DNA from: Pectobacterium peruviense
Lineage (GTDB): Bacteria; Pseudomonadota; Gammaproteobacteria; Enterobacterales; Enterobacteriaceae
NCBI RefSeq assembly: GCF_002847345.1
Contig: NZ_LXFV01000007.1
Location: 186,001-250,000, forward strand
Direction: 5' to 3'
DNA: 64,000 bases
In this document: positions 19,585-28,620 of the stretch, in pieces
How the letters are laid out: every line of letters starts with the position of its first letter
Position numbering within the stretch: position 1 is the first letter of the stretch
Translations under genes and position numbers: made by a program
Notes under the pieces: generated by a model
What the model was told of the DNA's origin: nothing
Databases searched by the model: none
What the model saw: only the letters and a program-made list of their open reading frames with translations

Positions 19585-21735
19585 TCAATGCGCCACGGCT
19601 GCGCGCAAGCGGGCTTTCATATCGTTATAGGACGTACTGGCAAAGTCTTCCGCCCAGCGTTGATCCTCAATCACATCCACCTTCGCCGCGCAGTACTTGG
19701 TTTCCGGTGTTTTGGATATCGGATCCAGATTGTCCTGAGTCAATTCATTACAGGCACCGATCCACCACTGGTAGGTCATGTAGATAGTGCCTTTATTGAT
19801 GCGCTCGCTGATATCAGCACGACTAATCACTTTACCGCGTCGTGAACTGACCCAGACCAGATTGTTATCCTTAATCCCCAGTCGATTCGCATCTTGCGGG
19901 TTCATCTGCACACGCCCCGGCTCATCTGCCAGCGCCTGTAGCGCAGCACAATTACCCGTCATGGAACGGCAGGAGTAATGCCCGACTTCACGAACGGTGC
20001 ACAACACCAGCGGGTACGCGTCATCCGGCACTTCCGCTGGCGCACGCCACTGCGTGGCAAACAGTTTGCCTTTGCCGGTCGGTGTATCAAAGTGGCTATC
20101 CTGATACAGATAGGGCGTCCCGGGGTGATCCAACGTCGGACACGGCCACTGAATATGGCCCATATCGCCCATTTTTTCGTAGGTGACACCATAGAACAAC
20201 GGGCAAAGATTACGCATTTCGTCCCAGATCTGCTGGTTATCAGCATAATGCATCGGGTAACCCATTTCGCTGGCGATCAGGCTGATAATCTCCCAGTCAC
20301 GTTTTACATTGCCTTTCGGTTCAATCGCTTTTTCAAAACGTTGGAACCCACGATCCGCACAGGTAAATACGCCGCCGTGTTCACCCCAAGAGGTAGCTGG
20401 CAGCAGCACATCAGCCACTTCAGCGGTTTTAGTCATGAAGATGTCCTGAACCACCAGAAAATCCAGCGCTTCGACCCCTCTACGAACCAGACTGAGATCG
20501 GCCTCGGTCTGTAAAGGATCTTCTCCCATGATGTAGTAGGCTTTGATTTTCCCTTCCAGCGCCATATGCGGCACTTCGGTGATGCGGGTTCCGATGCTGT
20601 CATCCATCACCGCCGGTGAAATTCCCCAGGCATCGGCAAACTTCGCGCGGACATCAGGATCCGTTACAGACTGGTAGCCGGGGAACATGTTCGGTAGTAC
20701 CCCCATATCGCAGGCCCCCTGTACATTGTTCTGGCCTCTAATCGGGCCGACGCCCACATTTTCACGACCTAAATTACCGGTCAACAGCGCCAGCCCCGCC
20801 AGCCCACGAACAACATCAACAGCCTGACCGAACTGGGTGACACCCATTCCCCACATAATGGTCGCTGATGGCGCAGCCGCGAAGGTTCTCATTGCCTGGC
20901 GCACATCCACCGCCGGTACACCGGTGAGATGTTCGACCGCTTCCGGCGCATAGTCCTTGACGATTTCACGGTAGGTGTCCAGCCCCTCGGTAAAACGGTC
21001 AACATAGTGCTGGTTGTAGAGTTTCTCTTCCAGCAGGACATAGCCGAACGCATTCACCAATGCCATGTTGCTACCGTTGTTCAACTGGAGGTGCTGATCG
21101 GCAATACGCGCTGCCTCGATACGGCGCGGGTCGCAAACGATGATTTTGGCCCCATTCTGATGAGCCTTCACCACGCGACGAGCTACAATCGGATGCGAGT
21201 CCGCACTGTTGTAACCAAAGATCAGCAGGCATTTAGAGTTTTCGATATCGCTGATGGAGTTACTCATCGCACCATTACCCAGTACTTCCTGAAGCCCCGC
21301 CACGGAAGGGCCGTGACAAACGCGTGCGCAGCAGTCCACGTTATTGGTGTTGAGCACCGCACGGGCAAATTTCTGCATCACGTAGTTTGTTTCATTACCC
21401 GTCCCGCGTGATGACCCCGTGGTCATAATGGAGCGCGGGCCATATTTCGCTTTAATCTCGCTAAAACGCTGTGCGGTATAGCGGATAGCTTCGTCCCAGG
21501 AAACGGGAGTCAGTCGCCCCCCTTTCTCATAGCGGATCATGGGTTGCGTTAGGCGGGGAGTCAGCAGTTGGGTGTCATTGAGAAAATCCCACCCGTAGTA
21601 CCCTTTCAGGCACAGTTCATTCTGGTTCGTGACGCCGTCAGCCGCTTCGGCTCGGATAATCTTGTTGTCTTCAACAACAAGTTTGAGTTTGCAACCCGCA
21701 CCGCAGTACGGACATACGCTAGTGATCTTTTTCAT
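19585..21735 (-). CDS. fdhF: Formate dehydrogenase H, cysteine form
   Basis: This is the molybdopterin (bis-MGD) formate dehydrogenase of the formate hydrogenlyase complex, cytoplasmic. It has 716 residues from ATG 21735, against 715 in E. coli. The [4Fe-4S] cluster is bound by Cys8, Cys11, Cys15 and Cys42 ([16 protein letters not shown]). The active-site motif [15 protein letters not shown] places cysteine, codon TGT at 21318-21316, at residue 140, exactly where E. coli FdhF has selenocysteine. No in-frame TGA is present, so no SECIS element is needed. It sits 56 bases after hydN, unlike E. coli, where fdhF stands alone. Confidence 0.96.
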   Translation of the reverse strand: MKKITSVCPYCGAGCKLKLVVEDNKIIRAEAADGVTNQNELCLKGYYGWDFLNDTQLLTPRLTQPMIRYEKGGRLTPVSWDEAIRYTAQRFSEIKAKYGPRSIMTTGSSRGTGNETNYVMQKFARAVLNTNNVDCCARVCHGPSVAGLQEVLGNGAMSNSISDIENSKCLLIFGYNSADSHPIVARRVVKAHQNGAKIIVCDPRRIEAARIADQHLQLNNGSNMALVNAFGYVLLEEKLYNQHYVDRFTEGLDTYREIVKDYAPEAVEHLTGVPAVDVRQAMRTFAAAPSATIMWGMGVTQFGQAVDVVRGLAGLALLTGNLGRENVGVGPIRGQNNVQGACDMGVLPNMFPGYQSVTDPDVRAKFADAWGISPAVMDDSIGTRITEVPHMALEGKIKAYYIMGEDPLQTEADLSLVRRGVEALDFLVVQDIFMTKTAEVADVLLPATSWGEHGGVFTCADRGFQRFEKAIEPKGNVKRDWEIISLIASEMGYPMHYADNQQIWDEMRNLCPLFYGVTYEKMGDMGHIQWPCPTLDHPGTPYLYQDSHFDTPTGKGKLFATQWRAPAEVPDDAYPLVLCTVREVGHYSCRSMTGNCAALQALADEPGRVQMNPQDANRLGIKDNNLVWVSSRRGKVISRADISERINKGTIYMTYQWWIGACNELTQDNLDPISKTPETKYCAAKVDVIEDQRWAEDFASTSYNDMKARLRAAVAH

Positions 21736-21791
21736 TAATAACAGGCCTGTTAAAAGTGAAAGAATTCGGGCCTGACCGAAGTCAGGTATCA

Positions 21792-22337
21792 TCAGAAATT
21801 CAGGATTTCAATCGAATTGAGCGCGGCACGGCGACGTTTTTCGACGTTCATGTATTCCAGCTTATCTCGGTCAATACAGACAATGGCATTCGTCGGACAG
21901 ACGTTGATACATGCAGGGCCTTCCACATGACCATTACAAAGGTCACATTTGTTGGCTTCCACCTTGTATGACAGGAACGGTTCACCGGTGATCCTTTTCT
22001 TCATCACCGGGCGGGAAACCACTTCCATGACACCGTAGGGGCAAGCAACAACACAGGTTTTACAGCCGATGCAGCGTGACTGCTGGACATGTATGAAATC
22101 TTTTTCACGCGTAATCGCCCCATTCGGACAGACATTGGCACAGGGGGCATCTTCGCACTGCCGACACATGACGGCCGTTGAAACATTCGCCCCTTTGATG
22201 ACGTGAATGCGGGGTAAAAAACTTTCCGGCGTCAGGGAGGCGCAATCCTGCGCTTCCTGATGCGACACGACACAGGCCACTTCGCAAGTGCGACAGCCTA
22301 TACATTTGCTCGAATCAACAATGACAAAACGGTTCAT
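21792..22337 (-). CDS. hydN: Electron-transport ferredoxin HydN
   Basis: HydN is a small polyferredoxin thought to carry electrons from FdhF. It has 181 residues and four [4Fe-4S] cysteine sets: CIGCRTCEVAC, CRQCEDAPCANVC, CIGCKTCVVAC and CDLC...CINVC. The second of two tandem ATGs (22337, GGAG six bases upstream) is preferred. It is the first gene of the hydN-fdhF-hypF-nickel permease operon, about 50 bases downstream of a sigma-54 promoter. It strongly resembles HyfA, encoded divergently. Confidence 0.93.
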   Translation of the reverse strand: MNRFVIVDSSKCIGCRTCEVACVVSHQEAQDCASLTPESFLPRIHVIKGANVSTAVMCRQCEDAPCANVCPNGAITREKDFIHVQQSRCIGCKTCVVACPYGVMEVVSRPVMKKRITGEPFLSYKVEANKCDLCNGHVEGPACINVCPTNAIVCIDRDKLEYMNVEKRRRAALNSIEILNF

Positions 22338-22385
22338 CATATTCTCCGACTACGAGGTTATTTTTTTAATCGTACTTAGTCAGGT

Positions 22386-22403
22386 ATGCATAAAACGCGC
22401 CAA
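22386..22403 (-). promoter_or_regulatory. Sigma-54 (-24/-12) promoter of hydN
   Basis: The minus strand reads TTGGCGCGTTTTATGCATA, with GG (22401-22400), ten bases, then GC (22389-22388). This is close to TGGCAC-N5-TTGCA. It lies about 50 bases before the hydN ATG. Confidence 0.8.
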
Positions 22404-22810
22404 TCAATAACAATCTGTTTTTAATATGTTTTTTTAAATAACATTGTCAAAATTAGCGATTTCGACACTTATGACGATGCGAGACACAAGAATACAAGCA
22501 AAGAATAGGCTCCTGATTCATCCCAACCAATATCCATATTCTTTATGTGATTATTCATAGTCCAGGAGTGAAAACGTTGATGCTTGTCAGGCAGATTTTA
22601 TTTATCTTCACATTTTTGCAGCGTTTTTCTGTACTTCCCGGCTAAGGGAAACCACGCCACCGTTTTGCCACTCCCTCAGCAATCGCCCCTCACTTTCCAC
22701 TGTCACACGCGTAGACAAAAGTGACGATATTCAAGGTATGAGGTTCGACACTCGCGGCACTTCTCGCTCAAATAAAACATAACCAATTGAATAAAAACAA
22801 AATAAAATAA

Positions 22811-22827
22811 TGGTACGAATTGTGCTT
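22811..22827 (+). promoter_or_regulatory. Sigma-54 (-24/-12) promoter of hyfA
   Basis: TGGTACGAATTGTGCTT has GG (22812-22813), ten bases, then GC (22824-22825). It departs from consensus at two inner bases. It lies about 50 bases before the hyfA start. Confidence 0.75.
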
Positions 22828-22877
22828 ATGGTGCAGGTGATGATTTACTTTCCGTCGTCTGAACCTGAGGACTGAAC

Positions 22878-23498
22878 ATGAACCGCTTTGTTATTGCGGA
22901 CCCCGAGCTCTGTATCGGGTGTAATACCTGCATGGCCGGATGTACGTCAGTACATAAAGCGCAGGGGCTACAGGGACTCCCCCGGCTAACCGTGGTGAAA
23001 ACCGAGGATAAAACGGCCCCGTTAATGTGCCGCCAGTGCGAAGATGCTCCCTGCGCCCGCGTCTGTCCGGTCAATGCTATTACGCATGAAAACGCCGCCA
23101 TTGTGCTGAATGAAAGTCTGTGCATCGGCTGTAAACTCTGCGGGCTGGTTTGCCCTTTCGGCGCAATTACTCCGTCCGGCAGCACGTCGGTTAATACCCC
23201 AACTCTGCTACAAAACGGGATTCCCGAAGCGCTGCTGCGTGACGTTCCCGGTAGCGCGCCCGGTACTAACCCTTTTATCGCCTGGAACGCCGGTATTCGC
23301 GCCATCGCGGTGAAATGCGATCTGTGTGATTTCCAAGATACGGGTCCTGAATGTATCCGGGTCTGTCCGACCAAATCCATCTCTCTGGTGGATAGCCAAT
23401 CCATCAGCACCAACAGCCAGTCCAGACGTTTGAAAACCCTGCTGTCATCCTTTCATGAACGGGGTTTCATGTCCGTGCAGCAGGAAGGGGGCGAATAA
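22878..23498 (+). CDS. hyfA: Hydrogenase-4 ferredoxin subunit HyfA
   Basis: HyfA is a polyferredoxin linking formate dehydrogenase to the hydrogenase-4 core. The 206 residues include four [4Fe-4S] sets: CIGCNTCMAGC, CRQCEDAPCARVC, CIGCKLCGLVC and CDLC...CIRVC. The length matches E. coli HyfA (205). GAGG lies eight bases before the ATG. It is the first gene of an eleven-gene operon and ends two bases before hyfB. It is a paralogue of HydN. Confidence 0.93.
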   Translation: MNRFVIADPELCIGCNTCMAGCTSVHKAQGLQGLPRLTVVKTEDKTAPLMCRQCEDAPCARVCPVNAITHENAAIVLNESLCIGCKLCGLVCPFGAITPSGSTSVNTPTLLQNGIPEALLRDVPGSAPGTNPFIAWNAGIRAIAVKCDLCDFQDTGPECIRVCPTKSISLVDSQSISTNSQSRRLKTLLSSFHERGFMSVQQEGGE

Positions 23499-23500
23499 TC

Positions 23501-25516
23501 ATGGATTCACTTCAGTTGCTTCAGTGGTCAGCGATCTGTTACCTCACAGGCGCCGTGTTATCCCTGCTTATGGCGCGCAAAGAAAATGCATCAATCATCA
23601 TCGCCGCCATTACCGCTATCTGCGGTGGCGTACTGGGGTTATGCAGCGCCGTACCCGTATTGTTGAGCGGGCAGATTCAGCTATACGCTACGCAGGGCCT
23701 ATTTAACTTTGCTGCTTTTACTGTGCGTCTCGATATGCTGGCCGCCTTTATGGTGACGGTCATCTCGCTGCTGGTCACAGTCTGCTCGCTCTACTCCATC
23801 GCCTATGTCCGTGAATATATAGGACGAGGTGCCGGCAGTATGGGGGGCTTTATGAATCTGTTTATCGCTTCCATGGTGGGTCTGGTCGTGATGGATAATG
23901 CGTTCTACTTCATTATTCTGTTTGAAGCCATGTCGCTAGCCTCCTGGTTTCTGGTTATTTCTGAACAGGATCGTGAATCCGTCAGCGCAGGTCTGCTCTA
24001 CTTCTTTATTGCCCATGCCGGTTCGGTGCTGATTATGATCGCGTTCTTCCTCATGTGGAGAGAAAGCGGCAGCCTGGATTTTGCGGAATTCCGCCGGTTA
24101 TCGCTCTCTCCAGTGTTGTCCTCGGTCGTCTTCCTGCTGGCCTTTTTCGGTTTCGGTGCCAAAGCGGGCATGCTGCCATTGCACAGTTGGCTGCCGCGCG
24201 CCCACCCAGCGGCGCCGTCTCACGCCTCCGCGTTGATGTCCGGCGTCATGGTGAAAATAGGTATCTTCGGCATCATCAAAGTGGGTATCGATCTGCTGGC
24301 AGCACCACAGCTGTGGTGGGGGATTGTGGTACTGGCGTTCGGATCCATTTCCGCCGTACTGGGTGTGCTGTATGCGCTGGCAGAGCACGACATTAAGCGT
24401 CTGCTAGCCTGGCATACCGTCGAAAACGTCGGGATAATTTTGATGGGTGTTGGCGTAGGGATGGTCGGTATCGCCACTCAGCATCAGGTATTAGCGACGC
24501 TCGGCTTGCTGGCCGCGCTCTATCACCTGCTGAATCACGCCGTGTTTAAAGGGCTACTGTTTTTAGGCGCGGGTGCCGTCATCTACCGCCTGCATACCCG
24601 TGATATGGAAAAAATGGGCGGCCTCGGCAAACTCATGCCCAAAACTGCATTGGCCTTTCTGATTGGCTGCATGTCCATCTCCGCCCTGCCGCCGCTCAAT
24701 GGCTTTATCAGTGAATGGTACACCTACCAGTCACTGTTCAGCATGAGCCACGACGGCAATGTTCTCATGCGCCTCAGTGCCCCCGTAGCCATTGTGATGC
24801 TGGCCATCACGGGGGCATTAGCCGCGATGTGCTTCGTCAAAGTCTATGGCGTGAGTTTTTGCGGCGCGCCACGTAGCGAGGAAGCCAGTCAGGCCCGAGA
24901 AGTACCGTGGCAAATGACGTTATCCATGTTGCTGCTGGCACTGTGCTGCGTAGCGCTAGGCCTTGGTGCAAGCAAGGTAGCGCCCATTATTGCTCAGGTT
25001 GCGATGTCGCTGAGCGGTGCTCAGGATGTGGCAGTCGCGCAGGGAAACTTGCTGATTCCGGCTCAGACCGAGCAGGCGATGTTCTCCCCGGCACTCGTCT
25101 TTATCCTGCTCATCGCGTTGCCGGTGCTGCCGCTCTTGATCTGGTTATTCCTGAAAGGTAATCGTCCCGCGTTTCGCCGCCAGGGTGACCCATGGGCGTG
25201 TGGTTACGCCTGGGAACCGCAGATGGCCGTCTCGGCCAGCGGCTTTACGCAACCTCTGCGCGCGATGTTCGGCGGGCTCTATCGCATGCGCCAGCGGCTT
25301 AACCCAGCCCCTCAGCTATCCAGAGCGCTGCAAGGTATCACTCAGGGAGCCACCATCACCGAGCCGTTTTGGGATGAAAAAATCATTTACCCGTTGGTGC
25401 GTCTGGTACGGCGTATTGGCGCACAGCTACAGCGATTACAGGGCGGCGACTTCCGTCTCTACTGTCTGTACGTAGTTGCAGCACTGACCGTACTGCTGCT
25501 GATTGTCGCGGTGTGA
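23501..25516 (+). CDS. hyfB: Hydrogenase-4 membrane subunit HyfB
   Basis: HyfB is a 671-residue inner-membrane protein of the antiporter-like NuoL/MrpA type, and one of the three such subunits of hydrogenase-4. About 15 or more hydrophobic segments are visible. Conserved polar elements include FGAKAGMLPLHSWLPRAHPAAPSHASALMSG and the HDIKRLLAWHTVENVG segment, both typical of proton-translocating subunits of complex I. E. coli HyfB is 672 residues. An eleven-base gap to the hyfC start with its own ribosome-binding site shows tight operon packing. Confidence 0.95.
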   Translation: MDSLQLLQWSAICYLTGAVLSLLMARKENASIIIAAITAICGGVLGLCSAVPVLLSGQIQLYATQGLFNFAAFTVRLDMLAAFMVTVISLLVTVCSLYSIAYVREYIGRGAGSMGGFMNLFIASMVGLVVMDNAFYFIILFEAMSLASWFLVISEQDRESVSAGLLYFFIAHAGSVLIMIAFFLMWRESGSLDFAEFRRLSLSPVLSSVVFLLAFFGFGAKAGMLPLHSWLPRAHPAAPSHASALMSGVMVKIGIFGIIKVGIDLLAAPQLWWGIVVLAFGSISAVLGVLYALAEHDIKRLLAWHTVENVGIILMGVGVGMVGIATQHQVLATLGLLAALYHLLNHAVFKGLLFLGAGAVIYRLHTRDMEKMGGLGKLMPKTALAFLIGCMSISALPPLNGFISEWYTYQSLFSMSHDGNVLMRLSAPVAIVMLAITGALAAMCFVKVYGVSFCGAPRSEEASQAREVPWQMTLSMLLLALCCVALGLGASKVAPIIAQVAMSLSGAQDVAVAQGNLLIPAQTEQAMFSPALVFILLIALPVLPLLIWLFLKGNRPAFRRQGDPWACGYAWEPQMAVSASGFTQPLRAMFGGLYRMRQRLNPAPQLSRALQGITQGATITEPFWDEKIIYPLVRLVRRIGAQLQRLQGGDFRLYCLYVVAALTVLLLIVAV

Positions 25517-25526
25517 GGGAGAAATC

Positions 25527-26477
25527 ATGACGATGCAAGAAACTCCGTCACTAATGATGGGCATCTTTGCGCTGATACAGGCAGGGATACTTTTGTTACT
25601 GACACCTTTATTTACCGGTATTTCCCGCCAGATCCGCGCCCGCATGCACTCACGCCGTGGGCCGGGTATCTGGCAAGACTACCGCGATATAGTCAAACTG
25701 CTCGGACGTCAGGACGTCGCTCCGGCGCAATCCGGCATCATCTTTCGCGCGATGCCCTGGGTGTTGCTGAGTAGCATGTTATTGATAGCAATGACGCTAC
25801 CGGTATTGACCCGTACGTCGCCCTTTGGCGGTGCGGGTGACATCATCACCCTACTGTATCTGTTTGCGCTGTTCCGTTTCTTCTTTTCCCTATCCGGTCT
25901 CGACACTGGCAGCACCTTCGCGGGTATCGGTGCCAGTCGTGAACTAACACTGGGCGTGTTGGTTGAACCGACACTCATTCTTGGCCTGTTGGTTGTCGCC
26001 CTGATAGCGGGTTCCACGAACATCGGGACTATCAGCGCCACGCTGACGGACGCCTGGAGCTCACCAACGGCTACGCTGCTAGCGCTGCTGGCCTGCGGCT
26101 TCGCCAGTTTTATCGAGATGGGAAAAATCCCGTTTGACGTGGCAGAGGCGGAGCAGGAATTGCAGGAAGGGCCGCTGACCGAATACTCCGGCTGTGCTTT
26201 AGCGCTGGTGAAATGGGGCATTGGCCTAAAGCAGGTGGTGGTTGCCGCACTGTTTCTGGCGGTGTTCATGCCATTCGGTAAAGCGGCGGACATGACCGTA
26301 GGCCCCCTGCTGCTAGCGCTTGTCCTGATGCTTATCAAACTGCTGGTGATTTTTGTACTGGCGTCGCTATTTGAAAACAGTCTGGCTCGCGGACGCTTCC
26401 TGCTGACCCACCGGGTCACCTGGGTAGGGTTTGGCGTTGCCACGCTGTCATTTGTGTTTTATCTGACCGGTCTGTAG
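25527..26477 (+). CDS. hyfC: Hydrogenase-4 membrane subunit HyfC
   Basis: HyfC is the NuoH-like membrane subunit that joins the hydrophilic arm to the membrane arm. It has 316 residues from ATG 25527, with GAGGGAG upstream; an in-frame start at 25503 inside hyfB is less likely. E. coli HyfC is 315. The cytoplasmic loop ARMHSRRGPGIWQDYRDIVKLL and the acidic EMGKIPFDVAEAEQELQEGPLTEYSG loop are the family's quinone-site-like and interface segments. Confidence 0.95.
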   Translation: MTMQETPSLMMGIFALIQAGILLLLTPLFTGISRQIRARMHSRRGPGIWQDYRDIVKLLGRQDVAPAQSGIIFRAMPWVLLSSMLLIAMTLPVLTRTSPFGGAGDIITLLYLFALFRFFFSLSGLDTGSTFAGIGASRELTLGVLVEPTLILGLLVVALIAGSTNIGTISATLTDAWSSPTATLLALLACGFASFIEMGKIPFDVAEAEQELQEGPLTEYSGCALALVKWGIGLKQVVVAALFLAVFMPFGKAADMTVGPLLLALVLMLIKLLVIFVLASLFENSLARGRFLLTHRVTWVGFGVATLSFVFYLTGL

Positions 26478-26492
26478 GGAGTCTGAAACATC

Positions 26493-27953
26493 ATGATGGA
26501 AAGTTCATCCTTTATGACCAATACGGCCCTCGCAACGTTGTTACTGCCATTTATTGGCGCGTTGCTGACGGCATGTTCGCCGAAACACAGCGCGAAATGG
26601 CTTTGCACAGGGTTCGCTTTGCTGGCGACGCTTGGCACTCTGGTGCTGGGCTGGAGCTTCCTGGCACACGGGAAAGTCGCCGTTACGCTTCCTCTTCTGA
26701 GCTATGGCAACGTGGCGCTGTTTGGTTTTACGGTCGATCGCATCAGTACGCTGATCGTTTTTGCCGTCGTCTTCCTCGGCCTACTGGTCAGCCTCTATTC
26801 AATCGGCTATCTGAATACAGGCAACCGCGAACATCCGCATGAGGGAACCAACCGCTATTATGCTTTCCTGCTGATCTTCATTGGTGCCATGGTTGGGCTG
26901 GTCATGTCCTCCACGATCCTCGGCCAGTTATTATTTTTTGAAATAACGGGTGGCTGCTCGTGGGCGCTGATTGGCTACTATCAGACGGCAAAGTCACAGC
27001 GCTCAGCGTTGAAAGCGTTGTTGATAACCCACGTCGCCTCTCTGGGCCTGTTTATTGCCGCAGCCATGCTGTTTATCTCAACGGGTACGTTTGCGTTGAG
27101 TGCCTTGTCCCAACTTAGCGGCACCTCGGCGCTGCTGGTATTCGGCGGTATTCTGTTCGCGGCCTGGGGCAAATCGGCCCAGTTGCCATTACAGGCGTGG
27201 CTACCGGATGCCATGGAAGCACCGACGCCGGTCAGTGCCTATCTGCACGCCGCATCAATGGTGAAAGTCGGGGTCTATATCTATGCCCGAGCCATTGTTG
27301 AATCTGGGCACATCCCGCTGGTGATTGGCTGGGTAGGCATTGGCATGGCAACGTTGACTATCGTCTACGGTTTCCTGATGTACCTGCCGCAGAAAGATAT
27401 GAAACGCCTGTTAGCGTGGTCCACCATCACCCAGTTGGGCTACATCTTCCTTGCTTTGTCCATCGCCATTTTTGGCTCCCGTGAAGCCTTTGAGGGTGGG
27501 ATTGCCTACATTTTCAACCACGCCTTTGCGAAGAGCCTGTTCTTCCTGGTGGCCGGTTCCCTCAGCTACTGTTGCGGCACCCGACTGTTACCGCGTTTAC
27601 GCGGCGTGATCAAAAAGATGCCCGTCGTGGGTATCGGTTTCTGTATCGCGGCACTGGCTATCGCTGGCGTTCCGCCGCTTAACGGCTTTTTCAGCAAATT
27701 CCCCATCTTTGCAGCAGGGTTCGCCATGTCTCACGAATTCTGGGTAATGACGCCGCTGATGGTGTTAGTGCTGATCGAGTCTGTCGCCAGCTTCGCCTGG
27801 CTTATCTACTGGTTCGGCCAGGTTGTCCCCGGAGAACCGAGTGAAGAACTGGTTCAGGCTTCACCGCTGCCCATAACGATGCGACTAGTACTGTTGGTAC
27901 TGATCGTGATGTCGTTCTGTTCCAGCGTCATTGCCGTAATCTGGCTTGGATAA
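26493..27953 (+). CDS. hyfD: Hydrogenase-4 membrane subunit HyfD
   Basis: HyfD is a second antiporter-like (NuoN/M/L-type) subunit with 486 residues and about 14 membrane segments. It is absent from the simpler hydrogenase-3 (Hyc) complex. Conserved features are AWGKSAQLPLQAWLPDAMEAPTPVSAYLHAASMVK, with the membrane lysine and histidine of the proton path, and KDMKRLLAWSTITQLGY. Two tandem ATGs (26493, 26496) are possible starts. E. coli HyfD is 479 residues. Confidence 0.94.
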   Translation: MMESSSFMTNTALATLLLPFIGALLTACSPKHSAKWLCTGFALLATLGTLVLGWSFLAHGKVAVTLPLLSYGNVALFGFTVDRISTLIVFAVVFLGLLVSLYSIGYLNTGNREHPHEGTNRYYAFLLIFIGAMVGLVMSSTILGQLLFFEITGGCSWALIGYYQTAKSQRSALKALLITHVASLGLFIAAAMLFISTGTFALSALSQLSGTSALLVFGGILFAAWGKSAQLPLQAWLPDAMEAPTPVSAYLHAASMVKVGVYIYARAIVESGHIPLVIGWVGIGMATLTIVYGFLMYLPQKDMKRLLAWSTITQLGYIFLALSIAIFGSREAFEGGIAYIFNHAFAKSLFFLVAGSLSYCCGTRLLPRLRGVIKKMPVVGIGFCIAALAIAGVPPLNGFFSKFPIFAAGFAMSHEFWVMTPLMVLVLIESVASFAWLIYWFGQVVPGEPSEELVQASPLPITMRLVLLVLIVMSFCSSVIAVIWLG

Positions 27954-27965
27954 GGGAGATTGATT

Positions 27966-28616
27966 ATGACCGGTTCACTTATCGTCAATAATCTGGCGGG
28001 GCTGATGATGTTCACCTCGCTGATGGTCATCGGCGTAAAACGTCCTACGGCGTCCTGCTGGTTGTATTCACTTCAGGCGCTGATACTGGTACTGCTGTTT
28101 TTAACATTGTCTTATACGCTGGACGCCCACGAATTGAGGACATGGGCCATTAGCGCCTTTTTTACGAAGGTTGTACTCGTCCCCGCCATCCTGTATTTCG
28201 CGTTTCGCACCATGCGCGATCCTGCCCACGAAGGCAGCGTGATAAGCCTTCCGGTACTGATGATCCTCGCCGCCGCTATCGTCATTCTGTGTTGGTTTGT
28301 CGCTGAACCCGTTCAGCTACCGCTGCTTGCGACGCTGAAACCGGCGCTGGCGGTTTCGCTCGGCCATTTTATGGTGGGCCTGCTCTGCATCGTCACACAG
28401 CGCAACATCCTTAAACAGGTATTTGGCTATTGCCTGATGGAGAACGGCTCACATCTCACCCTGGCTCTGCTGGCGAATAAGGCACCAGAGCTGGTGGAAA
28501 TTGGTATCGCCACTGACGCAATCTTTGCCGTCATCATCATGACGATACTGGCCCGTAAGATCTGGCGCACACTCAATACGCTGAGTGTCGACCAACTGAC
28601 CGCGCTGAAGGGGTAA
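27966..28616 (+). CDS. hyfE: Hydrogenase-4 membrane subunit HyfE
   Basis: HyfE is a small membrane subunit (216 residues, the E. coli length; NuoK-like in its C-terminal part) with six or seven hydrophobic helices. The start ATG 27966 has GGGAG seven bases upstream. The motif [37 protein letters not shown] is nearly identical to the E. coli protein. It ends four bases before hyfF. Like HyfD and HyfF, it marks this as hydrogenase-4 and not hydrogenase-3. Confidence 0.94.
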   Translation: MTGSLIVNNLAGLMMFTSLMVIGVKRPTASCWLYSLQALILVLLFLTLSYTLDAHELRTWAISAFFTKVVLVPAILYFAFRTMRDPAHEGSVISLPVLMILAAAIVILCWFVAEPVQLPLLATLKPALAVSLGHFMVGLLCIVTQRNILKQVFGYCLMENGSHLTLALLANKAPELVEIGIATDAIFAVIIMTILARKIWRTLNTLSVDQLTALKG

Positions 28617-28620
28617 CAGG

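Larger units (their letters stand above)
22338..22877. other. Divergent hydN/hyfA control region (540 bases)
   Basis: This AT-rich region separates two operons of the formate hydrogenlyase system. It holds a sigma-54 promoter facing each way and enough space for upstream activator sites. The nonamer TTCGACACT occurs twice, at 22461-22469 and 22744-22752, and contains the reverse complement of TGTCG, a half-site I recall for FhlA; this is a weak inference. I see no gene here. Confidence 0.6.

Noticed and set aside
19585-21735. A selenocysteine TGA or SECIS-like hairpin in fdhF
   Set aside because: The codon for residue 140 is TGT, and the frame is open from start to stop without any internal TGA.
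22826-23413. A 195-codon minus-strand frame opposite hyfA
   Set aside because: It lies exactly antisense to a well-identified ferredoxin gene and has low-complexity, non-family sequence; it is a shadow of the cysteine-rich codons.
25709-26443. A 244-codon minus-strand frame opposite hyfC
   Set aside because: Antisense to a highly conserved membrane subunit, with Ser/Asn/Thr-rich composition typical of the reverse of hydrophobic codons.
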